Assembly: GCA_902517425.1 (NCBI GenBank)
Contig: CABYCI010000011.1
Location: 1 to 34,064 of the forward strand
Length of the DNA: 34,064 nucleotides
DNA from: an uncultured SAR86 cluster bacterium
GTDB taxonomy: Bacteria; Pseudomonadota; Gammaproteobacteria; Magnimaribacterales; D2472
Direction: 5' to 3'
The stretch's first letter is position 1. Each line of letters opens with the position of its first letter. Position numbers and translations under genes: made by a program. This document shows positions 9,068 through 19,237 of the stretch, in pieces. The notes beneath the pieces are model-generated. The model did not search any database. It had not been told where the DNA came from and saw only the letters and a program-made list of their open reading frames with translations.

Positions 9068-10064
9068 AATAGCAATTGTTGGAAGTGGAAATATTGGATG
9101 GGCTTTAAAAAAATTATTGAAAGATGATTATGAAATCAGACAAGGTGATATAACTGATGGGTTCGATGCATCAGATATCACACAAGTAAAAGAATTTCTT
9201 AAAGATATTGATGCCGTAATATCAGCAGGACCATTCGCCGTTAATAAAAATATTGCTCAAGTTGCATCAGAAAACAGCATAGGGTATTTTGATTTAACCG
9301 AAGACGTTGAAACGACTGAATTTATTCAGTCTCTCGATTCATCAAATATCCTTATGCCTCAATGTGGACTAGCTCCAGGAGCTATCAACATATGCGCTGC
9401 TGGAATGATGGAGCATTTTGATAGTGTTAATGAAGTAATGATGAGAGTTGGTGCTTTGCCAAGGTTTACAACAAATGAAATGAGCTATTACCTCAGTTGG
9501 TCCACCAATGGATTAATAAATGAATATTGCAATGAAGCAGATGCTATATACGAAAGTAAAGCTATTAAAGTAATGCCACTTGAGGGCGCTGAAAAAATTG
9601 TAATCGATGGAGAGAGCTTTGAAGCATTTAATACAAGTGGGGGATGTGCAACTATGTGCGAGACCTATGAAAATAAAGTAGAAACACTTTCTTATAAAAC
9701 AATCAGGTATCCAGGGCATCTTAATCATATGAAATTTTTATTTAATGATCTTCATCTTAAAAAGAATAAAGAAGTCCTAGAAAAATTATTTGATAAAGAA
9801 GTCCCTAGAACTAAAAATGATGTAATTATATTTTTTGTAAAGGTCATTGGTCTAATTGATGGAGTTCTTCAGGAAAAAACATATCTTCGTAAAATCTATG
9901 GTGATGAGCATTATAGCGCAATCCAATTAACGACTGCATCAGGGGTATGTAGTGTATTAAAGATGTACTTAGATGGAAAAATCTCTAATAAAGGTTTCGT
10001 TAAACAAGAGTCTTTATCTTGGGATGATTTTATTGAAAATAAATTTGGTCAAGTATATGCTTAA
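9057..10064 (+). CDS. Saccharopine dehydrogenase / L-lysine dehydrogenase-like protein
   Basis: MKAKIAIVGSGNIGWALKKLL Rossmann motif; QCGLAPGAINICAAGM; YKTIRYPGHLNHMKFL. Overlaps ALDH stop. Confidence 0.82.
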   Translation: MKAKIAIVGSGNIGWALKKLLKDDYEIRQGDITDGFDASDITQVKEFLKDIDAVISAGPFAVNKNIAQVASENSIGYFDLTEDVETTEFIQSLDSSNILMPQCGLAPGAINICAAGMMEHFDSVNEVMMRVGALPRFTTNEMSYYLSWSTNGLINEYCNEADAIYESKAIKVMPLEGAEKIVIDGESFEAFNTSGGCATMCETYENKVETLSYKTIRYPGHLNHMKFLFNDLHLKKNKEVLEKLFDKEVPRTKNDVIIFFVKVIGLIDGVLQEKTYLRKIYGDEHYSAIQLTTASGVCSVLKMYLDGKISNKGFVKQESLSWDDFIENKFGQVYA

Positions 10065-10088
10065 CAATTCATACCCTATTAAAATTAA

Positions 10089-10784
10089 ATGATCGATTTC
10101 AATCTTTCGAGTACATCTCATATTATCTTTACGATGCTTTGTATCACCATGATTTTATTCTTACCAAGATTATTTATTGGAAGAAATGACTTGAGTAAGA
10201 ATATATTGATTACAGTAATTATTTCCTTAATTCTTACAAATCAAGGCATGGATTTCGTTAGAGAGGGCTATGAGATCGATAACTGGAAGCTTGGTCTTCC
10301 TCTTCATCTATGTGACTTTTCATCAGCTTCTATAATTTTATATTTTTTCACAAAAAGAAAGGAGTTTTTCTTATTTGCTTTCTTTGCAGGTATTTCTGGA
10401 GCTGGTATGGCAATTCTTACTCCTGACGTTTTGTATTCATTCCCACATATCGATTACATAAGACATATGATTGGACACTCAATGATTCTTCTTGGAGTAA
10501 CCTATGCAATTATTATTGATCACCAAAGACCTCAATTCAGAGATGTACACAGAGTTTTAGGAGTTTTAACAGTATTATTGCTCCTTATGTATCCTATTAA
10601 TTTTTTACTAGGACCACCGGCTAATTACTGGTTTGTAGTTGAAAAACCTCCAGGTTTTAATGTCACAGACCTTATGCGTGATGCACCTTATCATATGATC
10701 GATGTTTACATGCTAGCAGTTATTGTGTGCTATTTATTGTATGTTCCATATTTGATAAAAGACAGGGTAAACAAAAACTCATAA
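10089..10784 (+). CDS. YwaF/TIGR02206-like membrane protein
   Basis: LPLHLCDFSSASIILYFF...TPDVLYSFPHIDYIRHMIGHSMILLG...NYWFVVEKP. Confidence 0.8.
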   Translation: MIDFNLSSTSHIIFTMLCITMILFLPRLFIGRNDLSKNILITVIISLILTNQGMDFVREGYEIDNWKLGLPLHLCDFSSASIILYFFTKRKEFFLFAFFAGISGAGMAILTPDVLYSFPHIDYIRHMIGHSMILLGVTYAIIIDHQRPQFRDVHRVLGVLTVLLLLMYPINFLLGPPANYWFVVEKPPGFNVTDLMRDAPYHMIDVYMLAVIVCYLLYVPYLIKDRVNKNS

Positions 10785-11389
10785 TGCCAAGCGTATCTAC
10801 TAATCAAATTCCCAAGAGTTTTAGGGCCTATAGGCCTAGGGCTTTGCAATGGCTAGGAAGAACTGTGTTGTCTTTTCTTGGATGGAAAGTAAATGGAGGT
10901 ATATCAGATGAGCATGAAGGTAAAAAACTAGTTGTGGTTCTAGCTCCTCATACTTCTAACTGGGATGGAATTTTAGGTGTCGCTGCAATCGCAGGTCTTG
11001 ATGCAAAGATCACATTTATTGGTAAACATACTGTATTTAAATATTTTGCATTAGGTGCTTTTATGAGATACATGGGCGGTATTCCAGTTGACCGAACTAA
11101 GCCAGGCGGGATCATTCAAGATGCAATTGATCAGATTAGAGAAATGAATGGGACATTAATTGGTATGGCTCCTGAGGGAACTCGATCAAAGGTAAAAGAG
11201 TGGAAAACCGGATTTTTAAGAATTGCAGATGAATTGAATACAAAAATAGTACCCGCATCTATTGATTTTGCAAAAAAAGAAATTTTATTAGGTAAAATAT
11301 TTACGCCTTCTGGTGATAATCTAAAAGATATCTCAGATCTAAAAAAATATTACAGTGTTTTTACTCCAAAACATCCTGAAAAATATTAA
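10784..11389 (+). CDS. 1-acyl-sn-glycerol-3-phosphate acyltransferase-like (PlsC family)
   Basis: APHTSNWDGILG, GGIPVDRTK, MAPEGTRSKVKEWKTGFLRIA motifs. ATG at 10784 overlaps upstream stop (TAATG). Confidence 0.88.
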   Translation: MPSVSTNQIPKSFRAYRPRALQWLGRTVLSFLGWKVNGGISDEHEGKKLVVVLAPHTSNWDGILGVAAIAGLDAKITFIGKHTVFKYFALGAFMRYMGGIPVDRTKPGGIIQDAIDQIREMNGTLIGMAPEGTRSKVKEWKTGFLRIADELNTKIVPASIDFAKKEILLGKIFTPSGDNLKDISDLKKYYSVFTPKHPEKY

Positions 11390-13233
11390 CTCTTAGCCTC
11401 TTTAATCATATTTTCTACCATCTCTTCAACTATAAATAATGGAGGATTTCCATGATCCAAAACAGCAGAATGAAAATCTTTAATGCTAAACTTATCTCCT
11501 AATTCTGTCATAGCTTTCTCCCTTAATTCTAAAATTTTTATCATTCCCACCTTATAGCTAAGAGCTTGGCCTGGCCAAACAATATATCTTTCTATCTCGA
11601 CCCTCACTTCAGTATCTGACATACCCGTCTTTGATTTCATATACTCCATCGCCTCTTCCCTAGTCCATCTCTTGTAATGCATGCCAGTATCGACAACCAA
11701 TCTTACAGCTCTAAATATTTCACTCTGTAAAATGCCAAGTTCATCATATGGATTTTCAGCAAGACCAACTTCAAGAGCAAACCTTTCAGCATACAAAGCC
11801 CAGCCCTCAGAGAAAGCTGATGTTCTATAACCAAATCTTCTATACATAGTGAGATCATCATTTTCTAAAGAATGTGCAATTTGATGGTGATGACCAGGTG
11901 TTGCCTCGTGATAAGCAAGAGTTCTCATGCTGTAAGTAGGGGTCTGTTTTATGTCATATAGATTTGCATAAAATACTCCAGGCCTACTTCCATCTAATGC
12001 TGGTGCTTGATAGTAACCACCTGCTGCAGTTTGTTCTGAATATTCTGGTACAGCTTTCACAATTACTTCCGCCTTCGGCATTGTATGAAAATAATCTGTC
12101 ATAACATTAATGGCTTCATCAACCATTTCCGCATAGTCATTAACGACAATATCCTTTCTATCTGGAGTATCTGCATATAAGAATTCAGAACTTTCATTTA
12201 GTTGATTCATTAATTCGCCAACACTCTTATCTTTATCGTATCCAAGCATAGTAAGGATTTCTTTCATTCTGCTTGAAATTCTTTCTACTTCATCAAGCCC
12301 CATTTGATGAATCTCCTGAGGAGAATAATTAGTAGTTGTATAAGACCTTATTCTAAGTTTGTAATACTCATCCCCATTAGGTTGGGACCATATACCATGA
12401 TTCTTATTAGCATTATTTTGTGTTTTAACCATAAAGTCTTTAAGCAGAATAAAACCAGGCGTAACACTTTCATTTATTCCTTTCTTTATAGCATCTTCAA
12501 AATAATCCTGTTTCTCATTGTCAAGATTTAAGCCTTGAACTTTCTTCATAAATTGAGTGAATAGAGGGTGCTCTTCATAGCTATAGTTTATAAATTTATC
12601 AAGTTGCTCAATCACATGCCCATAAACAAACTCAGGAGGAAAGATGCCTGCTTTAGCTTGTTCTTCCAGTTCATAAAGAGTACCTAAATAAACTTCTTTG
12701 ATTAAATTCACTCTATCAACGAAACCTTGAGCTTCAGCTACATTTCTTACAGGATGCATATCACTCATAAATTCAATGGTGTTCAAATGGATTCCGCCAA
12801 TTTGATTCAATGGATAATCATGGTGTGGAAATTCTTTTAACTGCTTCAAGTTATTTTCATAATCAAATATGGCAATTTTTTTTGTACTTCTTTGAATATC
12901 AGTCAGTCTAGAATCTTTATATTTATGTAAAGTCTTTATTGATTTTTCTAGTTCTTTAATGCCTTTCTCGTTATCGCCTTCTTCTGGTATTGATAGTCTC
13001 GAATTATGCCCAGTGATCCAATCAAAGCTATCAAATAAACCTATATATGTTAATGCTTCAGGTGAATCAATAAGCCCAAGGGCAAGCTCTTTCCCTAAAA
13101 AGTGATCAATTGAAACAGGCTTCATAAGAAATAAGTTTGCAAGGTACAAAGATGCAACCCCAAGAATTATGAGTAACAGCCTTGAAGTTACATATAAAAA
13201 TTTTGAAACAGACTTAAGTATTTTTTTAATCAT
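11386..13233 (-). CDS. DUF885 family protein (M32-like putative peptidase)
   Basis: LAYHEATPGHHHQIAHS, RTSAFSEGWALYAERFALEVG, WPGQALSYKVGMIKILELREKA. Start trimmed from 13593 to ATG at 13233 (MIKKILKS + TM). Confidence 0.9.
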   Translation of the reverse strand: MIKKILKSVSKFLYVTSRLLLIILGVASLYLANLFLMKPVSIDHFLGKELALGLIDSPEALTYIGLFDSFDWITGHNSRLSIPEEGDNEKGIKELEKSIKTLHKYKDSRLTDIQRSTKKIAIFDYENNLKQLKEFPHHDYPLNQIGGIHLNTIEFMSDMHPVRNVAEAQGFVDRVNLIKEVYLGTLYELEEQAKAGIFPPEFVYGHVIEQLDKFINYSYEEHPLFTQFMKKVQGLNLDNEKQDYFEDAIKKGINESVTPGFILLKDFMVKTQNNANKNHGIWSQPNGDEYYKLRIRSYTTTNYSPQEIHQMGLDEVERISSRMKEILTMLGYDKDKSVGELMNQLNESSEFLYADTPDRKDIVVNDYAEMVDEAINVMTDYFHTMPKAEVIVKAVPEYSEQTAAGGYYQAPALDGSRPGVFYANLYDIKQTPTYSMRTLAYHEATPGHHHQIAHSLENDDLTMYRRFGYRTSAFSEGWALYAERFALEVGLAENPYDELGILQSEIFRAVRLVVDTGMHYKRWTREEAMEYMKSKTGMSDTEVRVEIERYIVWPGQALSYKVGMIKILELREKAMTELGDKFSIKDFHSAVLDHGNPPLFIVEEMVENMIKEAKS

Positions 13234-13267
13234 GATAGAATTTATTTTTAAATTATTACTCACTATT

Positions 13268-13963
13268 ATGTCAGAAAATATAGCCACTCTTAAGAAGGAA
13301 GAAGATATATCGATACTTACATTAGATGATGGAAAAGCTAATGTTTTTTCAGCAGAAATGTCCAAACAAGTAAACGACTGTTTAGACCAAGTTGAAACAG
13401 AAAAAGGATGCCTAATAATAACTGGAAAAGAAGGCATGTTTTCTGCAGGCTTGGATTTAAAAACTATCCAAAGTGGAGATGTAGATAAGATTATGAAGAT
13501 GTCCACAAATGCTTTCAAATTGTTGGCAAGAATATTTTCCTTTCCAAGACCAGTTATTGCAGCCTGCTCAGGACACGGAATAGCTTTAGGCACTTTTTTA
13601 CTTTGTTGCTGTGATTATAGGATAGGGGTAAAGGGTGAATTTATGCTTGGAGCAAATGAAATGAGAACCAATATGGTCATCCCAACACCAATTCTTGAGC
13701 TAATTAAATTTAGAGTTAATGATTCTCATAAATATAGGGCTGTTCTTGGTGCAGAGATGTATACCTTAGAGCAGGCCATAGAACCTGGACTAATTGATGA
13801 GGTTGTAAAGCCAGAAGATTTAATGAAAGCTGCAAAAGAAAAGGCAAAAGATCTTCAAACCATGGGACATCCCAGCTATAGCATTACAAAAGAACTTTTT
13901 ATTGCAGAACCAATGTCCAAAATCAATGATGCTATGAAGGAATTGACTAGTAGCGGCAAATAA
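13268..13963 (+). CDS. Enoyl-CoA hydratase/isomerase (crotonase) family
   Basis: GKANVFSAEM, GMFSAGLDLKTIQ, RPVIAACSGHGIALGTFLLCCCDYRIG. Start trimmed from 13169 to MSENIATL. Confidence 0.92.
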   Translation: MSENIATLKKEEDISILTLDDGKANVFSAEMSKQVNDCLDQVETEKGCLIITGKEGMFSAGLDLKTIQSGDVDKIMKMSTNAFKLLARIFSFPRPVIAACSGHGIALGTFLLCCCDYRIGVKGEFMLGANEMRTNMVIPTPILELIKFRVNDSHKYRAVLGAEMYTLEQAIEPGLIDEVVKPEDLMKAAKEKAKDLQTMGHPSYSITKELFIAEPMSKINDAMKELTSSGK

Positions 13964-13973
13964 ATATCTATTT

Positions 13974-14477
13974 GTGAGGAACGAATTTCAATATAAGGTT
14001 AAAGAGTTTTCTAGCTCTGTTAGCCAGTCTTTGTTATTGGAAATTCTTGCTCTTAATCAAGATAATACTCCAGAAGTTGGGAGCTTAGCTTCAATTAAAG
14101 AGCTACAAAATTTAGTTACACAAAGCTCAAACAATTACTATATCTCTCTTAATGATACAGTTATAGCATTTATGATCTGTTTTAGGGAGAGGTCTAGCTA
14201 TCATTCTGTTAATTACAAATTCTTTAGCAAAAAAGAAAACAAATTTTTATATGTAGACAGAATTGCAATTAAAGATACTTATAGAAGAAAGGGCATAGCA
14301 AAAAATCTTTATTCAATTATTGAAATGCAAGCTAATGCTGAATCAATACCTTTATGTTGCGAAGTTAATACAATTCCTTTAAATGAGATCTCTATAAAAT
14401 TTCATCAAGATTTTGGCTTCTATCGAGTGGGCGAAAATGATTTTATAGATCATTCAGTGGCATATTTTCAAAAGTAA
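13974..14477 (+). CDS. GNAT family N-acetyltransferase
   Basis: FLYVDRIAIKDTYRRKGIAKNLYSIIE...NEISIKFHQDFGFYRVG; GTG start. Confidence 0.85.
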   Translation: MRNEFQYKVKEFSSSVSQSLLLEILALNQDNTPEVGSLASIKELQNLVTQSSNNYYISLNDTVIAFMICFRERSSYHSVNYKFFSKKENKFLYVDRIAIKDTYRRKGIAKNLYSIIEMQANAESIPLCCEVNTIPLNEISIKFHQDFGFYRVGENDFIDHSVAYFQK

Positions 14478-14520
14478 ATTGTATTTTTATAAAATATAAA
14501 TCTTTAGTATCATTAATCTA

Positions 14521-15381
14521 ATGGAAACCTCGTTACTTTTTAAAACATTAATAATTCTTTCAGCTCAACTAGCCCTAGTTTTGGTTATGTGTTTTTATAC
14601 TTTAAAACAAGCAAGGCTGGCATATGAAAATAACTCAACATTATTTGGCATGTCTTTTAGAGGGGCTGTAAATATGAAGAACAAGCTTAATCTAATTCCA
14701 TATACTGAGATAAAAAAAACCTTTCCCAAGCCTATGGTCAAATTTGTTGATAAAAATACAACACTTCACAAACAAGCAAATAATCAAGATGAAGTAATTA
14801 GTCTTCTTAAAGATGGCTATGAACATCAAGCTTCGGCTAACAACTTCATTTTAGGCTTAATGATTTTTTGGTTCGTGACTCTATTCGGTACAGCAATACT
14901 TACATCCTTTCTCGATATCAATATTTGGATAGGAATGACACTTTTTACTTTATGCAGTTTAAGTTTTGGACCTCTTCTGGCATTGATAATGTTGGAGATG
15001 GATGAAAATGATGGATTTACAGCAATGAAAATAGTTCTTGTAGTTACTATTTTAACTGGCTTTATCGGTTATGGAGATTTTATTTCTTTTGCAGACAGCA
15101 CCCTTTTTGCAACCATACTCTTTATTTCTTTGATCGCTCTTTTATTATTTAATTTTGCTCGTTTTTTTATGGAAATTAGTAGAGCAACAACAAGGGCTGC
15201 AGCAATTTTTGGCTCTTTCCTTTTTTCATTGTATTTACTCTATGATTTTAATTATATTAAAAAAAAATCAGGTCTATCTTCATCTAATGATTGGGAAACT
15301 GCGTTAGATATGGCTTTTATACTTTATTTGGACATCATCAACTTGCTACTTGAAATATTAGATGCAATGAGTAATTCCTAA
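14521..15381 (+). CDS. Hypothetical membrane protein
   Basis: 286 codons, multiple TM segments; no family recognised. Confidence 0.6.
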   Translation: METSLLFKTLIILSAQLALVLVMCFYTLKQARLAYENNSTLFGMSFRGAVNMKNKLNLIPYTEIKKTFPKPMVKFVDKNTTLHKQANNQDEVISLLKDGYEHQASANNFILGLMIFWFVTLFGTAILTSFLDINIWIGMTLFTLCSLSFGPLLALIMLEMDENDGFTAMKIVLVVTILTGFIGYGDFISFADSTLFATILFISLIALLLFNFARFFMEISRATTRAAAIFGSFLFSLYLLYDFNYIKKKSGLSSSNDWETALDMAFILYLDIINLLLEILDAMSNS

Positions 15382-15459
15382 TTTATTAGCCTCTATATCA
15401 ATTAATTACTACTATATTTATATTATTTGGCTTTTTATTTATCTATAATTACTTAGATT

Positions 15460-16773
15460 ATGAACAAATTTATTATATTTTCTCTATTAGTTACCTCTTT
15501 TAATATCTTGGCTGATCTAAAACAGAATTTAGATAAAGATTTAGACAGCCTTATGGAAAAAGTAATTGAGTGGAGACACGACATTCATGAACATCCAGAG
15601 CTTGGCAACAGGGAGTTCAAAACATCAAAAAAGATAGAAAATCACCTAAGATCTCTTGGTATTAAAGTTGAAACTAATATTGCTTATACAGGTGTGGTTG
15701 GAATGTTAGAAGGTGATTTGCCTGGTCCAACAATGGCCTTAAGGGCAGATATGGATGCTCTTCCGGTTGAAGAAAAAACAGGTTTACCTTTTGCCTCAAA
15801 AGTAAGAACAACTTATTTAGGCAATGATGTTGGGGTAATGCATGCATGCGGCCATGATGCTCATGTTGCTATATTAATGGGTGTTGCTGAATTCCTAGCA
15901 AAAAATAAATCCAGTTTAAAAGGTAAAGTTATGTTTATTTTTCAACCTGCTGAAGAAGGTCCACCAGAAGGAGAAGGAGGGGGAGCTGAAATGATGTTAG
16001 CTGAAGGCATCTTTGAAAGATATAACCCAGAAGTTATTTTTGGATTGCATGTTACTAATATTCCAAATGGTGTTCTATCAGTTAAATCGGGCCCAGCTAT
16101 GGCTGCAGCATCAGCATACAGAATAAACATAAAAGGTGTTCAAACGCACGGATCAACACCTTGGTCTGGAATTGATCCAATAATGGCTACAGCAGAACTA
16201 ATAGAATCTCTAAACACTATTGTTAGCAGAAGAATTAATATTATTAATAATCCTGCTGTTGTTTCTGTTGGCCTTGTAAAGGCGGGTACAAGAAATAATA
16301 TAATTCCTGAAGATGCACAGATTATGGGAACTATAAGGACTTTCGATCCTTTACTAAGAAAGCAAATATACGAGGAAATTGAGCAAATAGCCAAAGGCGT
16401 GGCACTTGGAACAGGAACAGAAATATCTGTTGAATTTGATGTTGGTGGCTTTTACCCAGTGACTTTCAATGAACCAAAATTAGTCAATGCAATGAAAGGC
16501 TCTCTAATGGAAGCCTCACCTGGAAGATTTTACGAATCAAATATCCCTGTTACTGGTGCTGAAGATTTTTCATATTTTTCTCAAGAAGTTCCTGGGATGT
16601 ATTTTTGGCTGGGTATTAATAAGCCTGGAGTTGGTTTAGAATCAGCTAACTTTGGAGAAAGAACAGATGTTGCAGGAAATCATTCACCATATTTTTATGT
16701 TGATGATTCTGCTTTAGATGAAGGAGTTAGAGCCTTCGTTTATCTGATTGACGATTATCCAGTAAAATTTTAA
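15460..16773 (+). CDS. M20 family amidohydrolase (hippurate hydrolase-like), exported
   Basis: RHDIHEHPELGNREFKTS, ALRADMDALPVEEKTGLPFAS, MHACGHDAHVAILMG, FQPAEEG; N-terminal signal-like segment. Confidence 0.95.
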   Translation: MNKFIIFSLLVTSFNILADLKQNLDKDLDSLMEKVIEWRHDIHEHPELGNREFKTSKKIENHLRSLGIKVETNIAYTGVVGMLEGDLPGPTMALRADMDALPVEEKTGLPFASKVRTTYLGNDVGVMHACGHDAHVAILMGVAEFLAKNKSSLKGKVMFIFQPAEEGPPEGEGGGAEMMLAEGIFERYNPEVIFGLHVTNIPNGVLSVKSGPAMAAASAYRINIKGVQTHGSTPWSGIDPIMATAELIESLNTIVSRRINIINNPAVVSVGLVKAGTRNNIIPEDAQIMGTIRTFDPLLRKQIYEEIEQIAKGVALGTGTEISVEFDVGGFYPVTFNEPKLVNAMKGSLMEASPGRFYESNIPVTGAEDFSYFSQEVPGMYFWLGINKPGVGLESANFGERTDVAGNHSPYFYVDDSALDEGVRAFVYLIDDYPVKF

Positions 16774-16799
16774 AAATATTTTTAATAAGGAGTTCTTAA

Positions 16800-17774
16800 G
16801 TGCCTATTCATAAACATATCGAAGAAAACATTTCTATACCAGTTATTGGAGCACCACTTTTCCTGGTTTCAGGACCAGACTTAGTTATTGCTCAATGTAA
16901 AGCTGGAGTCATAGGCTCTTTCCCGGCTTTAAATGCGAGACCTCAACATGTTCTTGATGAATGGATTGTTAGAATTAAGACTGAACTTGCTGAATACCAA
17001 GAACAAAATCCTGATGCAAAAGTTGCCCCGTTTGCCGTAAATCAGATTTGTCATGGATCAAATGATAGATTAATGCAAGATATGGAGACATGTGTAAAAC
17101 ATGAAGTGCCAATAATTATCACCTCATTAAGACCACCAGCAGAAGTTGTTGAAGCTGCACATAGTTATGGCGGTCTTGTTTATCATGATGTTATTAGTGT
17201 CAGACATGCAAAGAAAGCGGCTGAACAAGGTGTGGATGGTTTAATTTTAGTTTGTGCAGGAGCTGGAGGACATGCTGGAGCATTGTCACCATTTGCTCTG
17301 TTAAGAGAGGTCAAGAAATGGTTTGATGGAACAGTAATTTTATCAGGCTCAATTGGTGATGGACATGCAGTTGCTTCCGCAATTGCACTAGGTGCAGATT
17401 TTGCATATTTAGGCACTAGATTTATTGCTACGGAAGAAGCTAATGCAGATCAGGAATATAAAAGAATGTTAGAAGCAAGTGCTGCTGAAGACATCGTTTA
17501 CTCTTCACTATTTACAGGAGTGCATGGCAATTACCTAAAGCCATCTATCAAGAATGCTGGACTAGATCCTGATAACCTACCAGATGCAGATAAATCATCT
17601 ATGAATTTTGGATCAGGTGGCAATACTGATTCAAAAGCATGGAAAGATATATGGGGGTCAGGGCAGGGAATTGGCGCTATAAAGGATTCTCCATCTGTTG
17701 CAGAGCTTGTCGGTAGAATCAAATCAGAATATGAATCGGCCTTTAATACATTCAAAACAAAAATTAGTGGTTAA
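16800..17774 (+). CDS. Nitronate monooxygenase family protein
   Basis: IPVIGAPLFLVSGPDLVIAQCKAGVIGSFPALNARP, LVCAGAGGHAGALSPFALL, GADFAYLGTRFIATEEA; GTG start, SD AAGGAG. Confidence 0.93.
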   Translation: MPIHKHIEENISIPVIGAPLFLVSGPDLVIAQCKAGVIGSFPALNARPQHVLDEWIVRIKTELAEYQEQNPDAKVAPFAVNQICHGSNDRLMQDMETCVKHEVPIIITSLRPPAEVVEAAHSYGGLVYHDVISVRHAKKAAEQGVDGLILVCAGAGGHAGALSPFALLREVKKWFDGTVILSGSIGDGHAVASAIALGADFAYLGTRFIATEEANADQEYKRMLEASAAEDIVYSSLFTGVHGNYLKPSIKNAGLDPDNLPDADKSSMNFGSGGNTDSKAWKDIWGSGQGIGAIKDSPSVAELVGRIKSEYESAFNTFKTKISG

Positions 17775-17783
17775 ATAAATCTG

Positions 17784-17951
17784 ATGATAGAAACAGTAAT
17801 TATAATTCCGATTTTGTGGATCGTTATGGTCGTCATCTATACACTTTTATTAAAGAATATTGAAGGAACTAAAGGTATTACATCTGAGTATCAGACCAAA
17901 GATGGCATAAAAAGAACTGCCAAAAAAGACAGAGAAGACTTCATAGTATGA
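17784..17951 (+). CDS. 55-aa putative single-pass membrane microprotein (not in supplied ORF track)
   Basis: Manual translation: MIETVIIIPILWIVMVVIYTLLLKNIEGTKGITSEYQTKDGIKRTAKKDREDFIV*. Fills the gap between two operonic genes; ATGA overlap with next gene. Confidence 0.7.
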   Translation: MIETVIIIPILWIVMVVIYTLLLKNIEGTKGITSEYQTKDGIKRTAKKDREDFIV

Positions 17952-18823
17952 GTAAAGCCTTGGGCTTTATTGGCTTGGGTGTGATGGGGTTCCCCATGGC
18001 AGGACATCTTGCAAACCAAAATAATAATATTTCTGTTTTCAATAGAACACTAGAAAAATCTAAAACTTGGAATACCAAATATCAAGGTGTTATTTGCAAC
18101 TCCCCAGCAGAACTTGCCAAATTATCAGATGTAATAATGATCTGCATTGGAAATGATAACGATGTTAGAGATGTAATTTCAGGAAGAGACGGAGTGATTA
18201 ATTATCTTAAGAAAGGATCAATAATAGTTGATCACACAACAACCTCATCAGAACTGTCTATGGAAATGAATGAATTGCTTAACTCTAAAGACATCTTTTA
18301 TATTGATGCTCCTGTATCTGGAGGTGAGGCAGGCGCTCAATCTGGCCAATTATCGATCATGGCTGGTGGAGACAAAGAAGCATTTAATTCGATTGAAAAA
18401 ATTTTAGAACCATATACTAAGTTTATTAAATATATGGGGCCATCTGGATCAGGTCAGCTTACAAAGATGGTCAATCAGATATGTATTGCTGGACTTATTC
18501 AGGCATTGGCTGAAGGTGTTAATTTCTCAAAAAAAGTTGGCCTAAACACTCAAGATGTTCTTGAAGTTGTCTCAAAGGGCGCAGCACAATCATGGCAGAT
18601 GGAAAACCGATGGGAAACAATGACTCAAAACAAATATGACTATGGATTTGCTGTTGATTTAATGAGAAAGGATTTAGACATAGTATTAAAAGAAGCAGAC
18701 AAATCTAATATCAGTCTCGATGTCACCAAAATTATTAATGAATTTTATAAAGACATTCAAGATGCTGAAGGAGGTAGATGGGATACTTCCAGTTTGCTAA
18801 AAAGGTTAGAAGAATTAACCTAA
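17948..18823 (+). CDS. 3-hydroxyisobutyrate dehydrogenase-like NAD(P)-dependent oxidoreductase
   Basis: LGFIGLGVMGFPMAGHL, FYIDAPVSGGEAGAQSGQLSIMAGG, GSGQLTKMVNQI. Confidence 0.92.
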   Translation: MSKALGFIGLGVMGFPMAGHLANQNNNISVFNRTLEKSKTWNTKYQGVICNSPAELAKLSDVIMICIGNDNDVRDVISGRDGVINYLKKGSIIVDHTTTSSELSMEMNELLNSKDIFYIDAPVSGGEAGAQSGQLSIMAGGDKEAFNSIEKILEPYTKFIKYMGPSGSGQLTKMVNQICIAGLIQALAEGVNFSKKVGLNTQDVLEVVSKGAAQSWQMENRWETMTQNKYDYGFAVDLMRKDLDIVLKEADKSNISLDVTKIINEFYKDIQDAEGGRWDTSSLLKRLEELT

Positions 18824-19183
18824 AAAGAATCTAGACGAATAAATAAAAACCCCATACCCAAATACAATCATAGCCGAAGCAGTTTCAAGTGAATCCATAT
18901 CTGTAGAATTTGTATCAACCATAGTGTAATAACTATCAGGATTAGAAATTAACCAGCCAACGCCAATCAGATGAGTAAACATTATCAAAGCAACAATCCA
19001 ATTCAATGGTTGTGATGTAAATACAATGAAGGAAGCTAAAATAATAAAGATTAACTCTATTGTTAAAACAGCATTTATATTTTTTCTTTTTAATAAATAT
19101 CTTAAAAGGCTATAACCTTTTATATATGAATAAAAAAGCACAAAACCATATAAAAAATATAAAGAAGAGAGCAAGTAAATCAT
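18815..19183 (-). CDS. Hypothetical membrane protein
   Basis: 122 codons, TM-rich; 3' end overlaps the convergent neighbour by 9 nt. Confidence 0.6.
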   Translation of the reverse strand: MIYLLSSLYFLYGFVLFYSYIKGYSLLRYLLKRKNINAVLTIELIFIILASFIVFTSQPLNWIVALIMFTHLIGVGWLISNPDSYYTMVDTNSTDMDSLETASAMIVFGYGVFIYSSRFFLG

Positions 19184-19237
19184 AAAAAATATTTTATAGC
19201 ACGTTTAGTAATCTGAGAATCATTTACTAAGTACAGG

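Noticed and set aside
13234-13593. N-terminal 120 codons of the 735-aa minus ORF, and codons upstream of 13268 on plus
   Set aside because: The extension runs antisense through the crotonase gene. Natural starts at 13233 and 13268 leave a 34-bp divergent promoter region.
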